Below are positions 20,670 to 32,137 of a DNA stretch of 64,000 nt, piece after piece. Made by a program: the position numbers and the translations under genes. This DNA comes from Salvelinus alpinus (lineage: Eukaryota > Chordata > Actinopteri > Salmoniformes > Salmonidae), in the NCBI RefSeq assembly GCF_045679555.1, contig NC_092096.1, positions 20,560,688 to 20,624,687 of the forward strand. Reading direction: 5' to 3'. Numbering within the stretch: the first letter of the stretch is position 1; the number at the start of each line of letters is the position of its first letter. The notes beneath the pieces are model-generated. The model was not told the origin of the DNA. It made no database searches and worked only from the letters and a program-made list of their open reading frames with translations.

Positions 20670-21075
20670 ATAAAAAATATATGTAATAAAAATATATGAG
20701 GAAATCAGTCAATTTAATTCATTAGGCCCTAATATATGGATTTCACATGACTGGGAATACAGATATGCATCTGTTGGTTAAAGATACTATTAAAAAAAAT
20801 AGGCCTCACAATGGGCCTCAGGATCTCGTCACATAAATAATTTTCGCTGTCCGTAGCTTACGCCTGACCATACCATAACCCCACCGCCACTCTGTTCACA
20901 ACGTTGACATCAACAAACCGCTCACCCACACAACGCCATGCACGTAGTCTGCGATTGTGAGGCCGGTTGGATGTACTGTCAAATTCTCTATAACGATGTT
21001 AGAGGCGGCTTATGGTAAAGAAATTAACATTCAATTGCCTGGCAACAGCTCTGGTGGATATTTCTGCAGGTTTCA
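20670..21075 (-). mobile_element. Tc1/mariner-like transposase fragment, minus strand
   Basis: The text CAGGATCTCGTCACATAAAT, GCTTACGCCTGACCATACC, CCCCACCGCCACTCTGTTC and GAGGCGGCTTATGGTA is the reverse complement of the catalytic part of a very common salmonid Tc1 element. Both termini are missing, and there are stops in every frame. It abuts an L2-like LINE tail at about 21080. Confidence 0.75.
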
Positions 21076-21089
21076 GGTTTAATGTTTAA

Positions 21090-21470
21090 AAATGTTTTAA
21101 TGTTCGTACATCAGCTAATATCTCAAAGTGCTGTACAGAAACCCAGCCTAAAACCCCAAACAGCAAGCAATGCAGGTGTAGAAGCACGGTGGCTAGGAAA
21201 AACTCCCTAGAAAGGCCAAAACCTAGGAAGAAACCTAGAGAGGAACCAGGCTATGAGGGGTGGCCAGTCCTCTTCTGGCTGTGCCGGGTGGAGATTATAA
21301 CAGAACAGATTTTCAAACGTTCATAGATGACCAGCAGGGTCAGACACTAATAATCACAGTGGCCTGGGAGGTGTGGAGCCAGAGACACCAGGGGTCCTGC
21401 TGGATGAACCAGCTTCAGAGGGGGATGGACACGGCACTGGGGGCTCCCAGTCGGAGTCAGTGTCACTGTG
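21090..21470 (-). mobile_element. L2-like LINE 3' tail, copy B (reversed)
   Basis: Reverse complement of part of 17900-18240: it contains AGCACGGTGGCTAGGAAAAA, CTCCCTAGAAAGGCCAAAAC and CAGTCCTCTTCTGGCTGTGC. The ORF starting at 21260 runs through this tail and is not a gene. From 21471 to 21966 the sequence is non-coding and contains an (AT)n(AC)n microsatellite at about 21757-21788. Confidence 0.8.
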
Positions 21471-21753
21471 AAAGAAAATGTTCAGTTAGAATAGTTTCAC
21501 ATATGAGCCCTGTATCAACAGGTATAATAAACAGATATATAGAGTACAGGGAACATAAAGTACTGTTCCATTTCACTTTGGCCATTGTTGTGGGCCTGCC
21601 TCAAATAGGCTATTTCATGTGGGGGTGGGGTGGAGCGGCAGACACACGCACCTCGACCATGCTCCCTCTAATCCATAATATGTAGACTGAGTAGAGGAAG
21701 CATGGTCGCTGTGTTGAGATGTGTGGGTTTGCTGTTACATTCTACTCCATTCC

Positions 21754-21788
<35 letters not shown>

Positions 21789-21966
21789 AACATAGGCTAT
21801 GGGTCATTCACATACATAAAAACATACCCCCCTCCACCCACAAAGTATAGCCAAAGTGTACTTTACACATTTCATTACATTTTTATATATTGCAAATAAA
21901 ATGTAAAAACAATCACAAATAATATTTTATATTATTAATTTCAAACAACGGCATTAGCATGAGAAC

Positions 21967-22152
21967 TTACCAGTCCAAAACAATGTCCTCTCCGTTAAAA
22001 AATATGCTTCCATTTGAGTAATAGCTATGGTCGGTAACTGAGTCCTCTTCCAAAAGCATATCTTTCTCACTTTCACGATCAATTTCCTCTATAATTTTGT
22101 CTACATTCGTATATCTAGTCTTAGATTTAGCTTTCCCTGACTTATTCGCCAT
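21967..22152 (-). CDS. Possible first exon of an unidentified gene or domesticated transposon
   Basis: A minus-strand frame begins with ATG at 22152 in a good context (GAACATCATGGCG) and runs for 61 codons. The peptide is basic at its start (MANKSGKAKSKTRYTNVDK), then acidic and serine-rich (EEIDRESEKDMLLEEDS). It continues without a stop into a perfect-looking splice donor: the complement reads CTGGTAAGTTCTC with the GT near 21967. A TATA-like TTTATATATCG lies about 15-25 bp before the ATG. An acidic N-terminus before an intron is common in piggyBac-derived genes, but no transposase core is in reach, so this is only a suggestion. Confidence 0.4.
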   Translation of the reverse strand: MANKSGKAKSKTRYTNVDKIIEEIDRESEKDMLLEEDSVTDHSYYSNGSIFFNGEDIVLDW

Positions 22153-22329
22153 GATGTTCGATATATAAACAGCTGAAGATGCTCGTTACCGAAATAGTGC
22201 TGTGCGTAACAAGCTTGGCTCCTTCCAGTATGAATCTTTAATGGCGATAGACCGTCTTTACGCCGGAGTTTACTACATGGGTTGGTCTTCCAACACAGAA
22301 CCATTACATATTGCTGTTTACCTCTGCTC

Positions 22330-23639
22330 ATTGGCTATCTACCCAGCTAGATTTCAAGACGATCAGTGGTCATTGGGTTAAAATACAGTCAATCAACGAA
22401 ACAGCGGTCATATAATTGGTGCACAATGAGGTCATTACTTGTTGTCTTCCAATCGGTTTCTTTCGGGCAATACGTCCCGCGAAATGACCCATCAAGTTTG
22501 GTTGTGTTATAAACAAACAGTTGATTGCAATGAAACCAAACATGACTGGATAAAGTCAAGTTTAGTCTGTGTATTTACGTCGAATGTTTCGTAGAAAATT
22601 GAATGACAGGGAATTCAACGAGATAAGCGTTCACAAAATGTTTCGTGTTAGGCTATAAAAATGGATTTAACCGAACAAAAGACCATTCATTGTGTAACAA
22701 TGAGCCTTGGGATTGCAAACAGAGCAAGATCTTCAAAGGTAAACGATTTATTTCATTGCAATTTGTGATTTTGTTTCGCCTGTGCTGGTTGAAATAGTAT
22801 TTTGGTATGGGGCTCTGTGCTCAGATAATCGCATCGTATTCTTTTGCTGTAAATCCTTTTTTAAATCTGACAACGCAGTTGGATTAGCAAGATTCTAGGC
22901 TTTTGAACCATGTGAGACACTTGTATTTTCAGGAATGTTTAATATGACTATTTATGTGGCGATCACCGTATGTTGTCGAATTTAAACCCGCTACCGGTAT
23001 CCATAGCTGAGAGAAGTTAACGGATTCATCTGAACATGCCGCAACTGGATCTGTAACTTTTGAGAGAAAAAACACATTTCTTTGGCATCACCAATTGTAT
23101 ATTGTACGATTTCTTTTAAATTCCGATAGATAAATGTCTGGTTCTTTTTTTCCTGACATCGTAGGTTCAAGTACTTTGACGTGAAGCGTTCAAATTAGAA
23201 CTCTATTTTAGTTTTTGACCTTTAATCACATAGAAATTACCTTAACTCAAAAAGTGTTGAGGCCTCGACGCCATCTTTTTCAGGGCCAACTGCCCATTAT
23301 GCCAAACCTATGCTCACCAAGTTTCGTCTTTGAAGTCTTTTCCGTTTAGGAGAAATGGCCATGTTGTGATTGGTGATGTTTTGTACATTTGCAATAAGAT
23401 TCAGTTCGACATCTGGTGGAATTTACCGGGACAGTGGAAAAATTATCAAAATTTGTATATTTTATAAAATGGAAACCGAAAGTCAGAGAAACTCCGTTCG
23501 ATGACTTCACGGAAGATCTGGCCTGGTGCACGGCCCGCCGCAATTTTACATTCACGGACGTCTAGTAAGGGACCGTACATTTGCAATATGGAGTTTCTCA
23601 TCGATCATATAGCAAATGCCAAAATGTGCCCTTCTGTAT
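22330..23639. other. Long non-coding stretch, probably a dispersed repeat
   Basis: No gene is supported here. Text such as GACCATTCATTGTGTAAC, GATCTTCAAAGGTAAACGAT and GACATCTGGTGGAA resembles dispersed salmonid repeats of the TTAA (piggyBac-like) kind, and CATCTGGTGGAA is close to the CATCTAGTGGAA found in the TTAA family here. I could not delimit termini. Confidence 0.4.
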
Positions 23640-23784
23640 GCAAGGGGCACCACCAAGCAAGCGGCACCATGAAGACCAAGGAGCTCTCCAAACAGGTCAG
23701 GGACAAAGTTGTGGAGAAGTACAGATCAGGGTTGGATTATTAAAAAATATCCGAAACTTTGAACATCCCACAGAGCACCATTAA
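23640..23784 (+). pseudogene. Tc1-like transposase N-terminus
   Basis: A plus-strand frame from 23669 reads MKTKELSKQVRDKVVEKYRS, the first helix-turn-helix of a common salmonid Tc1-like transposase, followed after a stop by [14 protein letters not shown]. It breaks off at about 23784, where an L2-like LINE begins in the middle of its RT. The rest of the transposase is absent. Confidence 0.8.
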
Positions 23785-23785
23785 A

Positions 23786-26325
23786 AAACTATCGGCCTAT
23801 ATCGAATCTTCCATTCCTCTCAATTTTTTGAAAAAGCTGTTGCGCAGCAACTCACTGCCTTCCTGAAGACAAACAATGTATACGAAATGCTTCAGTCTGG
23901 TTTTAGACCCCATCATAGCACTGAGACTGCACTTGTGAAGGTGGTAAATGACCTTTTAATGGCATCAGACCGAGGCTCTGCATCTGTCCTCGTGCTACTA
24001 GACCTTAGTGCTGCCTTTGATAGCATCGATCACCACATTCTTTTGGAGAGACTGGAAACCCAAATTGGTCTACACAGACAAGTTCTGGCCTGGTTTAGAT
24101 CTTATCTGTCGGAAAGATATCAGTTTGTCTCTGTGAATGGTTTGTCCTCTGACAAATCAACTGTACATTTCGGTGTTCCTCAAGGTTCCGTTTTAGGACC
24201 ACTATTGTTTTCACTGTATATTTTACCTCTTGGGGATGTTATTCGAAAACATATTGTTAACTTTCACTGCTATGCGGATGACACACAGCTGTACATTTCA
24301 ATGAAACTGTAACGGCAGTCTAGCTCTTCCTCCTCCTCGGACGAGGAGAGGTGAGAAGGATCAGAGGATCAATGTGCAGCGTGGTAATTTTCCATGATTT
24401 AATAAACACAAAACAAGACACTATACAAAATGACAAAACAAACTAACCGTCACAGTCCCGTGTGGCACTAACACTGACACAGGAAACAATCACCCACAAA
24501 ATCCCAACACAAAACAAGCCTCCTATATATGATTCTCAATCAGGGACAACGATTTACAGCTGCCTCTGATTGAAAACCATATTAGGCTGGACACAGAAAC
24601 AGACAAACTAGACACACAACATAGAATTCCCACCCAGCTCACGTCCTGACCAACACTAAACAAGCAAAACACATAAGAACTCTGGTCAGGACGTTACAGA
24701 AACATGGTGAAGCCCCAAAATTGCCCTCGCTAGAAGCCTGTGTTTCAGACATAAGGAAGTGGATGGCTGAAAACCTTCTACTTTTAAACTCGGACAAAAC
24801 AGAGATGCTTGTTCTAGGTCCCAAGAAACAAAGAGATCTTCTGTTAAATCTGACAATTAATCTTGATGGTTGTAAAGTCGTCTCAAATAAAACTGTGAAG
24901 GACCTCGGCGTTACTCTGGACCCAGATCTCTCTTTTGATGAACATATCAAGAATGTTTCAAGGACAGCTTTTTTCCATCTACGTAACATTGCAAAAATCA
25001 GAAATGTTCTGTCCAAAAATGATGCAGAAAAATTAATCCATGCTTTTGTTACTTCTAGGTTAGACTACTGCAATGCTCTACTTTCCGGCTACCCGGATAA
25101 AGCACTAAATAAACTTCAGTTAGTGCTAAATACGGCTGCTAGAATCCTGACTAGAACCAAGAAATGTGATCATATTACTCCAGTGCTAGCTTCCCTACAC
25201 TGGCTTCCTGTTAAGGCAAGGGCTGATTTCAAGGTTTTACTGTTAACCTATAAAGCGTTACATGGGCTTGCTCCTACCTATCTTTCCGAGTTGGTCCTGC
25301 CGTACATACCTACACGTATGCTACGGTCACAAGACGCAGGCCTCCTAATTGTCCCTAGAATTTCTAAGCAAACAGCTGGAGGCAGGGCTTTCTCCTATAG
25401 ATCTCCATTTTTATGGAATAGTCTGCCTACCCATGTGAGAGACGCAGACTCGGTCTCAACCTTTAAGTCTTTACTGAAGACTTATCTCTTCAGTAGGTCA
25501 TATGATTGAGTGTAGTCTGGCCCAGGAGTGTGAAGGTGAACGGAAAGGCTCTGGAGCAACGAACCGCCCTTGCTGTCTCTGCCTGGCCGGTTCCCCTCTC
25601 TCCACTGGGATTCTCTGCCTCTAACCCTATTACAGGGGCTGAGTCACTGGCTTACTGGTGCTCTTTCATGCCGTCCCTAGGAGGGGTGCGTCACTTGAGT
25701 GGGTTGAGTTACTGACGTGATCTTCCTGTCTGGGTTGGCGCCCCCCCTTGGTTTGTGCCGTGGCGGAGATCTTTGTGGGCTATACTCGGCCTTGTCTCAG
25801 GATTGTAAGTTGGTGGTTGAAGATATCCCTCTAGTGGTGTAGGGGCTGTGCTTTGGCAAAGTGGGTGGGGTTATATCCTTCCTGTGTCTTCTGACCCCCC
25901 ACAGTGTCTTCTGACCCCCCTGTCTTAGTCTCCAGTATTTATGCTGCAGTAGTTTATGTGTCGGGGGGCTAGGGTCAGTCTGTTATATCTGGAGTATTTC
26001 TCCTGTCTTATCCGGTTTCCTGTGTGAATTTAAGTATGCTCTCTCTAAGTCTCTCTCTCTCTCTTTCTCTCTCGGAGGACCTGAGCCCTAGGACCATGCC
26101 TCAGGACTACCTGGCATGATGACTCCTTGCTGTCCCCAGTCCAGCTGGCCGTGCTGCTGCTCCAGTTTCAACTGTTCTGCCTTCGGCTATGGAACCCTGA
26201 CCTGTTCACCGGATGTGCTACCTGTCCCAGACCTGCTGTTTTCAACTCTCTAGAGACTGCAGGAGCGGTAGAGATACTCTGAATGATCGGCTATGAAAAG
26301 CCAACTGACATTTACTCGCAGCTTT
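23786..26325 (+). mobile_element. L2-like LINE, 5'-truncated, split by a solo LTR
   Basis: The element begins inside the RT and continues as an open frame at 23887-24312 with [33 protein letters not shown] and YADDTQLYI (the YADD active-site block). The solo LTR 24308-24698 interrupts it. The coding part resumes at about 24721-25509 (DIRKWMAENLLLLNSDKTEM, SRLDYCNALLSGYPDK, GRAFSYRSPFLWNSLP) and ends FSRSYD. A 3' untranslated region follows to about 26325, homologous to 17382-18285. These C-terminal motifs are typical of the L2 clade of fish LINEs. Long open stretches suggest a fairly young copy. Confidence 0.85.
24308..24698 (-). mobile_element. Solo LTR in the L2-like LINE
   Basis: 391 bp from TGTAACGGCAGTC to CAGGACGTTACA, flanked by the target duplication GAAAC (24303-24307 and 24699-24703). 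Its right two thirds match the LTRs of the non-autonomous element at 49423-52155, in the same orientation. Its left end (CTCCTCCTCGGACGAGGAG) instead resembles the solo LTR at 28681-29123. Confidence 0.9.
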
Positions 26326-27066
26326 TCCAACATCTCATGAAGGGCACTGATTGGTTGATGGGTAAAGAAGTTTTAGCCTATTTGCTTGACAACTTGGCCT
26401 TTCGCCTTTGGAGACAAATCTATTTAAAGCAATTTTTCTCAGATTCACTGTTTGCGTAGACTGCTCTTTGCCTTTGTAGGGCAGCTCAGGTGGCTGCCCT
26501 GCCCTTTCCCTTAGACTGCCTCTTGTCCCTCATTTCAACATGGGTACACCTTCCTGAAAACAATGGCACTATACTTTGCTTAAACCTGTTCTGCCAGTTG
26601 ATGTCCTTAAAGATTAGAATGTTCCAATGTGGTTAACCAAAAATATGAAAAGATAGTTCACACATTCATAATTCAGCACAGGGTTATCATCAATTAGATA
26701 TGTCACATTTCTGGTTCGTCCATAACTTGTTTCCTGCTTGTAGCAGGGCGTGTTTACAGGAAACCGTTCTCTAACTATAAGTCACATGATTTCATGAGAA
26801 AGTGTTTCCTCACTGAGGGTGTGTAATGTCAAGGATAAACACACACACACATAGGCTAGTATTTACTCTAGCTGTCATATGACTTTATTAGTTTTAGCTT
26901 CCTTATACTCTCTGAGGACACATCTCTCAAGTGAAATTGTAATGGGAATTTCCAGGTGAATAAAAGGGAGAGCAGTCATTTGTAAATCAATCAAAAATCT
27001 ATTCTGTTTGTTACAAGTTGCAATAGGGAGACACCTCCCAGCCCAGAAGCAGAGAATATGTCTAAC

Positions 27067-27315
27067 TAGCCTCTTGGAGACAAGCCCTTTATATCCTAAT
27101 CAGACAGCACCAAATGTTTTGTAAACACCAGCCTCTTGGAGACAGACCCTTTATATCCTAATCAGACAGCACCAAATGTTTTGTAAACACCAGCCTCTTG
27201 GAGACAGACCCTTTATATCCTAATCAGACAGCACCAAATGTTCTGTAAACACCAGCTTCTTGGAGACAGACCCTTTATATCATAATCAGACAGTCCCAAA
27301 TGTTCTGGAAACACC
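27067..27315. repeat. 62-bp tandem repeat, four copies
   Basis: The unit CAGCCTCTTGGAGACAGACC followed by CTTTATATCCTAATCAGACA recurs at 62-bp spacing (27069, 27131, 27193, 27255). The fourth copy is more diverged (GCTTCTTGG, ATCATAATC). Confidence 0.92.
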
Positions 27316-27331
27316 AACAATTGAAGAGTTC

Positions 27332-27424
27332 CATGACTAAATGGACTAATCCAACATCATCACAGCTTGTATAAAATAAAAAAATACAAGCTGTGATGAT
27401 GTTGGATTAGTCCATTTAGTCATG
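27332..27424. repeat. Perfect 41-bp hairpin with AT-rich loop
   Basis: The left arm 27332-27372 (starts CATGACTAAATGGACTAATC) and the right arm 27384-27424 (ends GATTAGTCCATTTAGTCATG) are perfectly complementary over 41 bp. The loop is 11 bases of A with one T. This is far longer than chance allows and must be recent or conserved. Confidence 0.95.
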
Positions 27425-27544
27425 CTTGATTATTAAGTTGACCATTTGGATATAGCCTTCTGTGTCTGCTTCTTTACTAATCAACCAATCAGTGCCCTTC
27501 TTTATGAGATGTTGTAAAAGCTGCTTGGTGTTGTCTGAAGATCA

Positions 27545-28180
27545 AAGGGGACTAGGCCAATGAGTTTTTGGTTTAGGCTGAGTGGGCTGACGGGGGCTAG
27601 GCCTATGAGTTGTTGGTTTAGGCTGAGTGGGCTGACGGGGGACTAGGTCTATGAGTTGTTGGTTTAGGCTGAGTGGGCTGACGGGGGACTAGGTCTATGA
27701 GTTGTTGGTTTAGGCTGAGTGGGCTGACGGGGGCTAGGCCTATGAGTTGTTGGTTTAGGCTGAGTGGGCTGACGGGGGACTAGGTCTATGAGTTGTTGGT
27801 TTAGGCTGAGTGGGCTGACGGGGGACTAGGTCTATGAGTTGTTGGTTTAGGCTGAGTGGGCTGACGGGGGACTAGGTCTATGAGTTGTTGGTTTAGGCTG
27901 AGTGGGCTGAAGGGGGACTAGGTCTATGAGTTGTTGGTTTAGGCTGAGTGGGCTGACGGGGGACTAGGTCTATGAGTTGTTGGTTTAGGCTGAGTGGGCT
28001 GAAGGGGGACTAGGTCTATGAGTTGTTGGTTTAGGCTGAGTGGGCTGAAGGGGACTAGGTCTATGAGTTGTTGGTTTAGGCTGAGTGGGCTGAAGGGGGA
28101 CTAGGTCTATGAGTTGTTGGTTTAGGCTGAGTGGGCTGAAGGGGGACTAGGTCTATGAGTTGTTGGTTTAGGCTGAGTGC
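27545..28180. repeat. 45/46-bp minisatellite, fourteen copies
   Basis: The unit ATGAGTTGTTGGTTTAGGCT followed by GAGTGGGCTGACGGGGGACT recurs fourteen times, with CTGACGGGG turning to CTGAAGGGG in the later copies and a G-run of variable length. From 28181 to 28675 I see no gene or named repeat. Confidence 0.95.
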
Positions 28181-28680
28181 TTTTCTACTGTAGCTCTCTG
28201 CTTCTAAACATAGAGTAGCCTATACTTAGTTGTTGTTAGTGAGGTGACCTCTGAATCACTGTCTGACACTCTTGTTTTGTTCACCTTATAGTCACCCTGT
28301 GTATCTTGAAGTGACTATTGGTTGAACTGTTTGAGTGGACGTTGACCATATGGTCCACATGACAGTACACGCACAGCAGACCATCAGATAGGTTATGCCC
28401 TTAACAATTTTGATATGCACCCTAACCTAACCTTCTATCTATCAGAGAAAAACAACTCAAATGTGCTGTCTGTGAGCAATGATGTTAATCTACTGATGAT
28501 GATTGTTATTTCTTCTTCAGAATGCAGTGGCTAGTAAACCAATACATCGTATAAAAATCACTTTACAGTGAGAACTAGAAGTTTTGCACAGTATCCCCAC
28601 ATTTTTCTGTTCCTAAAGTCTGTCCATTACTGGAGATTTAAGTTTCACAGACATGGAGCACCAGTTCTAACTTTTGGAAT

Positions 28681-29123
28681 TGTAACGGCTGTCATATTCG
28701 TTCTCCTCCTCAGACGAGGAGGAGCATGGATCAGACCAACACGCAGCGAGGTATGTAGACATAATGATTTATTAAATGAAGACGAAACACGAAGAACACT
28801 TGAAATAAACTACAAAACAACAAACGACGTTAAACAGACCTGAACTTGTGAAAACAATGAACGCACGAACACGAACGAACACCGTGTGGTGTAACAAACA
28901 CAGACACAGCAACAATCACCCACAAACAAACAGTGAGAACAGCTTACCTTAATATGGTTCTCAATCAGAGGAAACGTCAAACACCTGCCTCTAATTGAGA
29001 ACCATATCAGGCAACACATTTAACCCAACATAGAAACACATAACATAGAATGCCCACCCCAACTCACGCCCTGACCAACTAAACACATACAAAAACAAGA
29101 GAAAACAGGTCAGGAACGTGACA
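28681..29123 (-). mobile_element. Solo LTR next to a LINE 3' end
   Basis: 443 bp from TGTAACGGCTGTC to AGGAACGTGACA with target duplication GGAAT (28676-28680 and 29124-29128). The CCTCCTCAGACGAGGAGGAG palindrome near its left end is shared, slightly changed, with the LTR at 24308. The ORFs inside are not genes. Confidence 0.9.
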
Positions 29124-29316
29124 GGAATCACATTCACAATTATTTGGTATTTTATTATTATCCCATTAGCTGTTGCGAAAGCCGCAGCTCCTCTTCCTGG
29201 AGTTCACACAAAACATTTAACATTACATAATACAGAACAGCTCAAGGACAGAACTACATCAATTTTTGAAAAAAGGCACACGCAGCCTATATATCAATAC
29301 ATACATACACTATCTA

Positions 29317-30883
29317 CACTACCGGTCAAAAGTTTTAGAACATTTACTCATTCAAGAGTTTTTCTTTATTTGTACTATTTTCTACATTGTAGAATAATAG
29401 TGAAGACATCAAAACACATATGGATCATGTAGTAACCACAAACGTGATAAACAATTCAAAATACAGTATATTTTGTATTTGAGATTCTTAAAATAGCCAC
29501 CGTTTGCTTTGATGACAGCTTTGAACACTATTGGCATTCTCTCAACAAGCTTCATGAGGTAGTCACCTGGAATGCATTTCAATTAACAGGTGTACCTTCT
29601 TAAAATATACATTTTCCTTCTTAATGCATTTGACCCAATTAGTTATGTTGTGACAAGGTAGGGGTGGTATACAGAAGATAGCCCTATTTGGTAAAGTACC
29701 AAGTCCATATTATGGCAAGAACAGCTCAAATAAGCAAAGAGAAATGACAGTCCATCATTACTTTAAGACATGAAGGTTTGTCAATAAGGAAAATGTCAAG
29801 AACTTTGAACGTTTCTTCAAGTGCAGTCACAAAAACCATCAAGCGCTATGATGAAACTGGCTCTCATGAGGACCGCCACAGGAATGGATGACCCAGAGTT
29901 ACCTCTGCTGCAGAGGATACGTTCATTAGAGTTACCAGCCTCAGAAATTGCAGCACAAATAAATGCTTCACAGAGTTCAAGTAACAGACACATCTCAACA
30001 TCAACTGTTCAGAGGAGACTGTGTGAATCAGGCCTTCATGGTCAATTTGCTGGAAGAAACCACTATTAAAGGACACCAATAATAAAAAGAGACTTGCTTG
30101 GGCCAAGAAACATGAGCAATGGACATTAGACCGGTGGAAATTTGTCCTTTGGTCTGGAGTCCAAATGGAAGATTTTTGTTTCCAACCGCCGTGTCTTTGT
30201 GAGATGCGGTGCGGGTGAACGGATGATCTCTACATGTGTATTTCCCACCGTAAAGCATGGAGGAGGAGGTGTTATGGTGTGGGGGTGCTTTGCTGGTGAC
30301 ACTGTCAGTGATTAATTTAGAATTCAAGGCACACGTAACCAGCATGGCTACCACAGCATTCTGCAGTGATACACCATCCCATCTGGTTTGTGCTTAGTGG
30401 GACTGTCATTTGTTTTTCAAAATTACCCAACACACCTCCAGGCTGTGTAAGGGCTATTTTACCAAGAAGGAGAGTGATGGAGTGCTCTATCAGATAACCT
30501 GGCCTCCACAATCCCCCGATCTCAACCAAATTGAGATGGTTTGGGATAAGTCGGACCTCAGAGTGAAGGAAAAGCTGCCAACAGGTGCTCAGCATATGTA
30601 GGAACTCCTTCAAGACTGTTGGGAAAACATTCCAGGTGAAGCTGGTTGAGAGAATGCCAAGAGAGCAAAGCTGTCATCAAGGCAAAGGGTGGCTATTTTA
30701 AGAATCTCAAATATAAAATATACTGTATTTTGAATTTTGTATCACTTTTGTGGTTACTACATGGTTCCATATGTGGTATTTCATAGTTTTGATGTCTTCA
30801 CTATTATTCTACAATGTAGAAAATAGTAAAAATATAGAAAAACCCTTGAATGAGTAGGTGTTAAAACTTTTGACCGGTAGTGA
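29317..30883 (+). mobile_element. Tc1/mariner transposon, complete ends, broken transposase
   Basis: The ends are long inverted repeats of roughly 100 bp: CACTACCGGTCAAAAGTTTT at the left, and the complement with AAAACTTTTGACCGGTAGTG at the right. Within them a smaller palindrome (CTACATTGTAG) also occurs. The transposase gene runs plus-strand from about 29714 to 30700 and begins with helix-turn-helix text (KRQSIITLRHEGLSIRKMS). A catalytic-domain part is recognisable (RLAWAKKHEQW, DRWKFVLWS), but stops and frameshifts throughout make it inactive. It lies in the 3' part of a LINE; the left flank has TA, the right has AA, one base changed. Confidence 0.88.
29714..30700 (+). pseudogene. Tc1-like transposase pseudogene
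   Basis: The N-terminal two helix-turn-helix motifs are readable from 29714 (MARTAQISKEKR) to about 29880. A stop at 29889 follows the DRHRNG text. Later pieces in other frames include the block before the first catalytic aspartate and the tail with MVWDKSDLRV-like text. The family is about 340 residues. Too many lesions are present for function. Confidence 0.8.
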
Positions 30884-31689
30884 AGGTCAAAAAGGGGAGA
30901 GAAGTTGTGCCGTGAGGTGTTGCTTTATCTGGGTTTTTTTAAACCAGGTTGGCGGTTCATTTGAGCAATATGAGATGGAACGGAGTTGATGGCTCTATAT
31001 AATACTGTATGCTTTCTTGAATTTGTTCTGGATTTGGGGACTATGCAAAGACCCCTGGTGGCATGTCTGGTGGGTTACATGTGTATGTAAGAGCTGTTTG
31101 TAAGTTGAATATGCAAATGATTTGGAATTTTTCACACATACATTTTTCTTGAAAAAAATAAGAAGTGACGCAGTCAGTCTCTCCTCAACAACTCTTAGCC
31201 AGGAGAGACTGGCATGCATAGTATTTATATTATCCCTCAGATTACAATGAAGAGCAAGACGTGCCACTCTGTTCTGGGCCAGCTGCAGCTTAACTAGGTC
31301 TTTACTCGACCACACGACTGGACAATAGTCAAGATACAGATAGTAGAGCCTCCAGGACTTGCTTTTGAGTGTGGTGTCAAAAAAGCAGAGCATCTCTTTA
31401 TTACGGACAGACCTCTCCCCATCTTTACAACCATTGAATCTATATGTTTTGACGATGACAGTTCACAATCTAAGTTAACACCAAGTAATTTAGTTTCCTT
31501 AACTAGTTCAACAGCCACACCATTCTTTACCAGATTCAGCTGAGGTCAGTGCTCTTAGTTTTAGAGATGTTCAGGACCAGTTTATTACTGGTCACCCATT
31601 CCAAAACTGACTGAAACTCTTTGTTAGGGGTTTCAGTGACTTCATTAGCTGTGGTTGCTGATACGTTTATGGTTGAATCATCAGCAAAC

Positions 31690-32137
31690 CTTACGTGAAA
31701 TGCTTACTTACATGCCCTTAACCAACAGTGCAGTTCAAGAAGAGTTAAGAAAATATTTACCAAATAAACTAAAGTAAAAAATATTATAAAGTAACAATAA
31801 AATAACAATAACTAGGCTATATACAGAGGGTACTGAGTCAGTGTAGGGAGGTACAGGTTAGTTGAGGTAATTTATACATGTAGGTCGGGGTGAAGTGACT
31901 ATGCATAGATAATTAACAGCAAGTATCAGCAGTGTACAAAACAAATGGGGGGGGGGTCAATGTAAATAATCTGGTGGCCATTTGATTAATTGTTCAGCAG
32001 TCTTATGGCTTGGGGGTAGAAGCTGTAGAAGCCTTTTGGTCCAAGACTTGGCGCTCCGGTACCACTTGCCGTGCGGTAGAAGAGAAACAAGTCTATGACT
32101 TGGGTGACTGGAGTCTGACAATTTGATGGGATTTCTT
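31690..32137 (-). mobile_element. Rex1-like LINE 3' tail nested in the older LINE
   Basis: The sequence matches 16600-17010 (CTTACTTACATGCCCTTAAC, AAGAAAATATTTACCAAATA, GACTATGCATAGATAAT, GGTGGCCATTTGATTAATTG), the 3' end of the Rex1-like family on the minus strand. It begins in the C-terminal RT codons and is strongly 5'-truncated. It separates the two halves of the older LINE. Confidence 0.85.

Larger units (their letters stand above)
26324..27522. repeat. Pair of inverted 50-bp arms around about 1.1 kb
   Basis: CAGCTTTTCCAACATCTCAT then AAGGGCACTGATTGGTTGAT at 26324-26366 recurs reversed at about 27470-27522 (ATCAACCAATCAGTGCCCTT). The arms enclose about 670 bp of non-coding sequence, a 62-bp tandem repeat and a perfect hairpin. 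The arrangement could be a foldback element or an inverted duplication. No coding sequence is seen between 26330 and 27060. Confidence 0.7.

Noticed and set aside
27545..28180. Direct repeats that could suggest a CRISPR-like array
   Set aside because: The units are contiguous without unique spacers, and the DNA is vertebrate; this is a minisatellite.
28568..28843. 91-codon ORF crossing into the solo LTR at 28681
   Set aside because: Half of it is LTR sequence; no splice or coding signal supports it.
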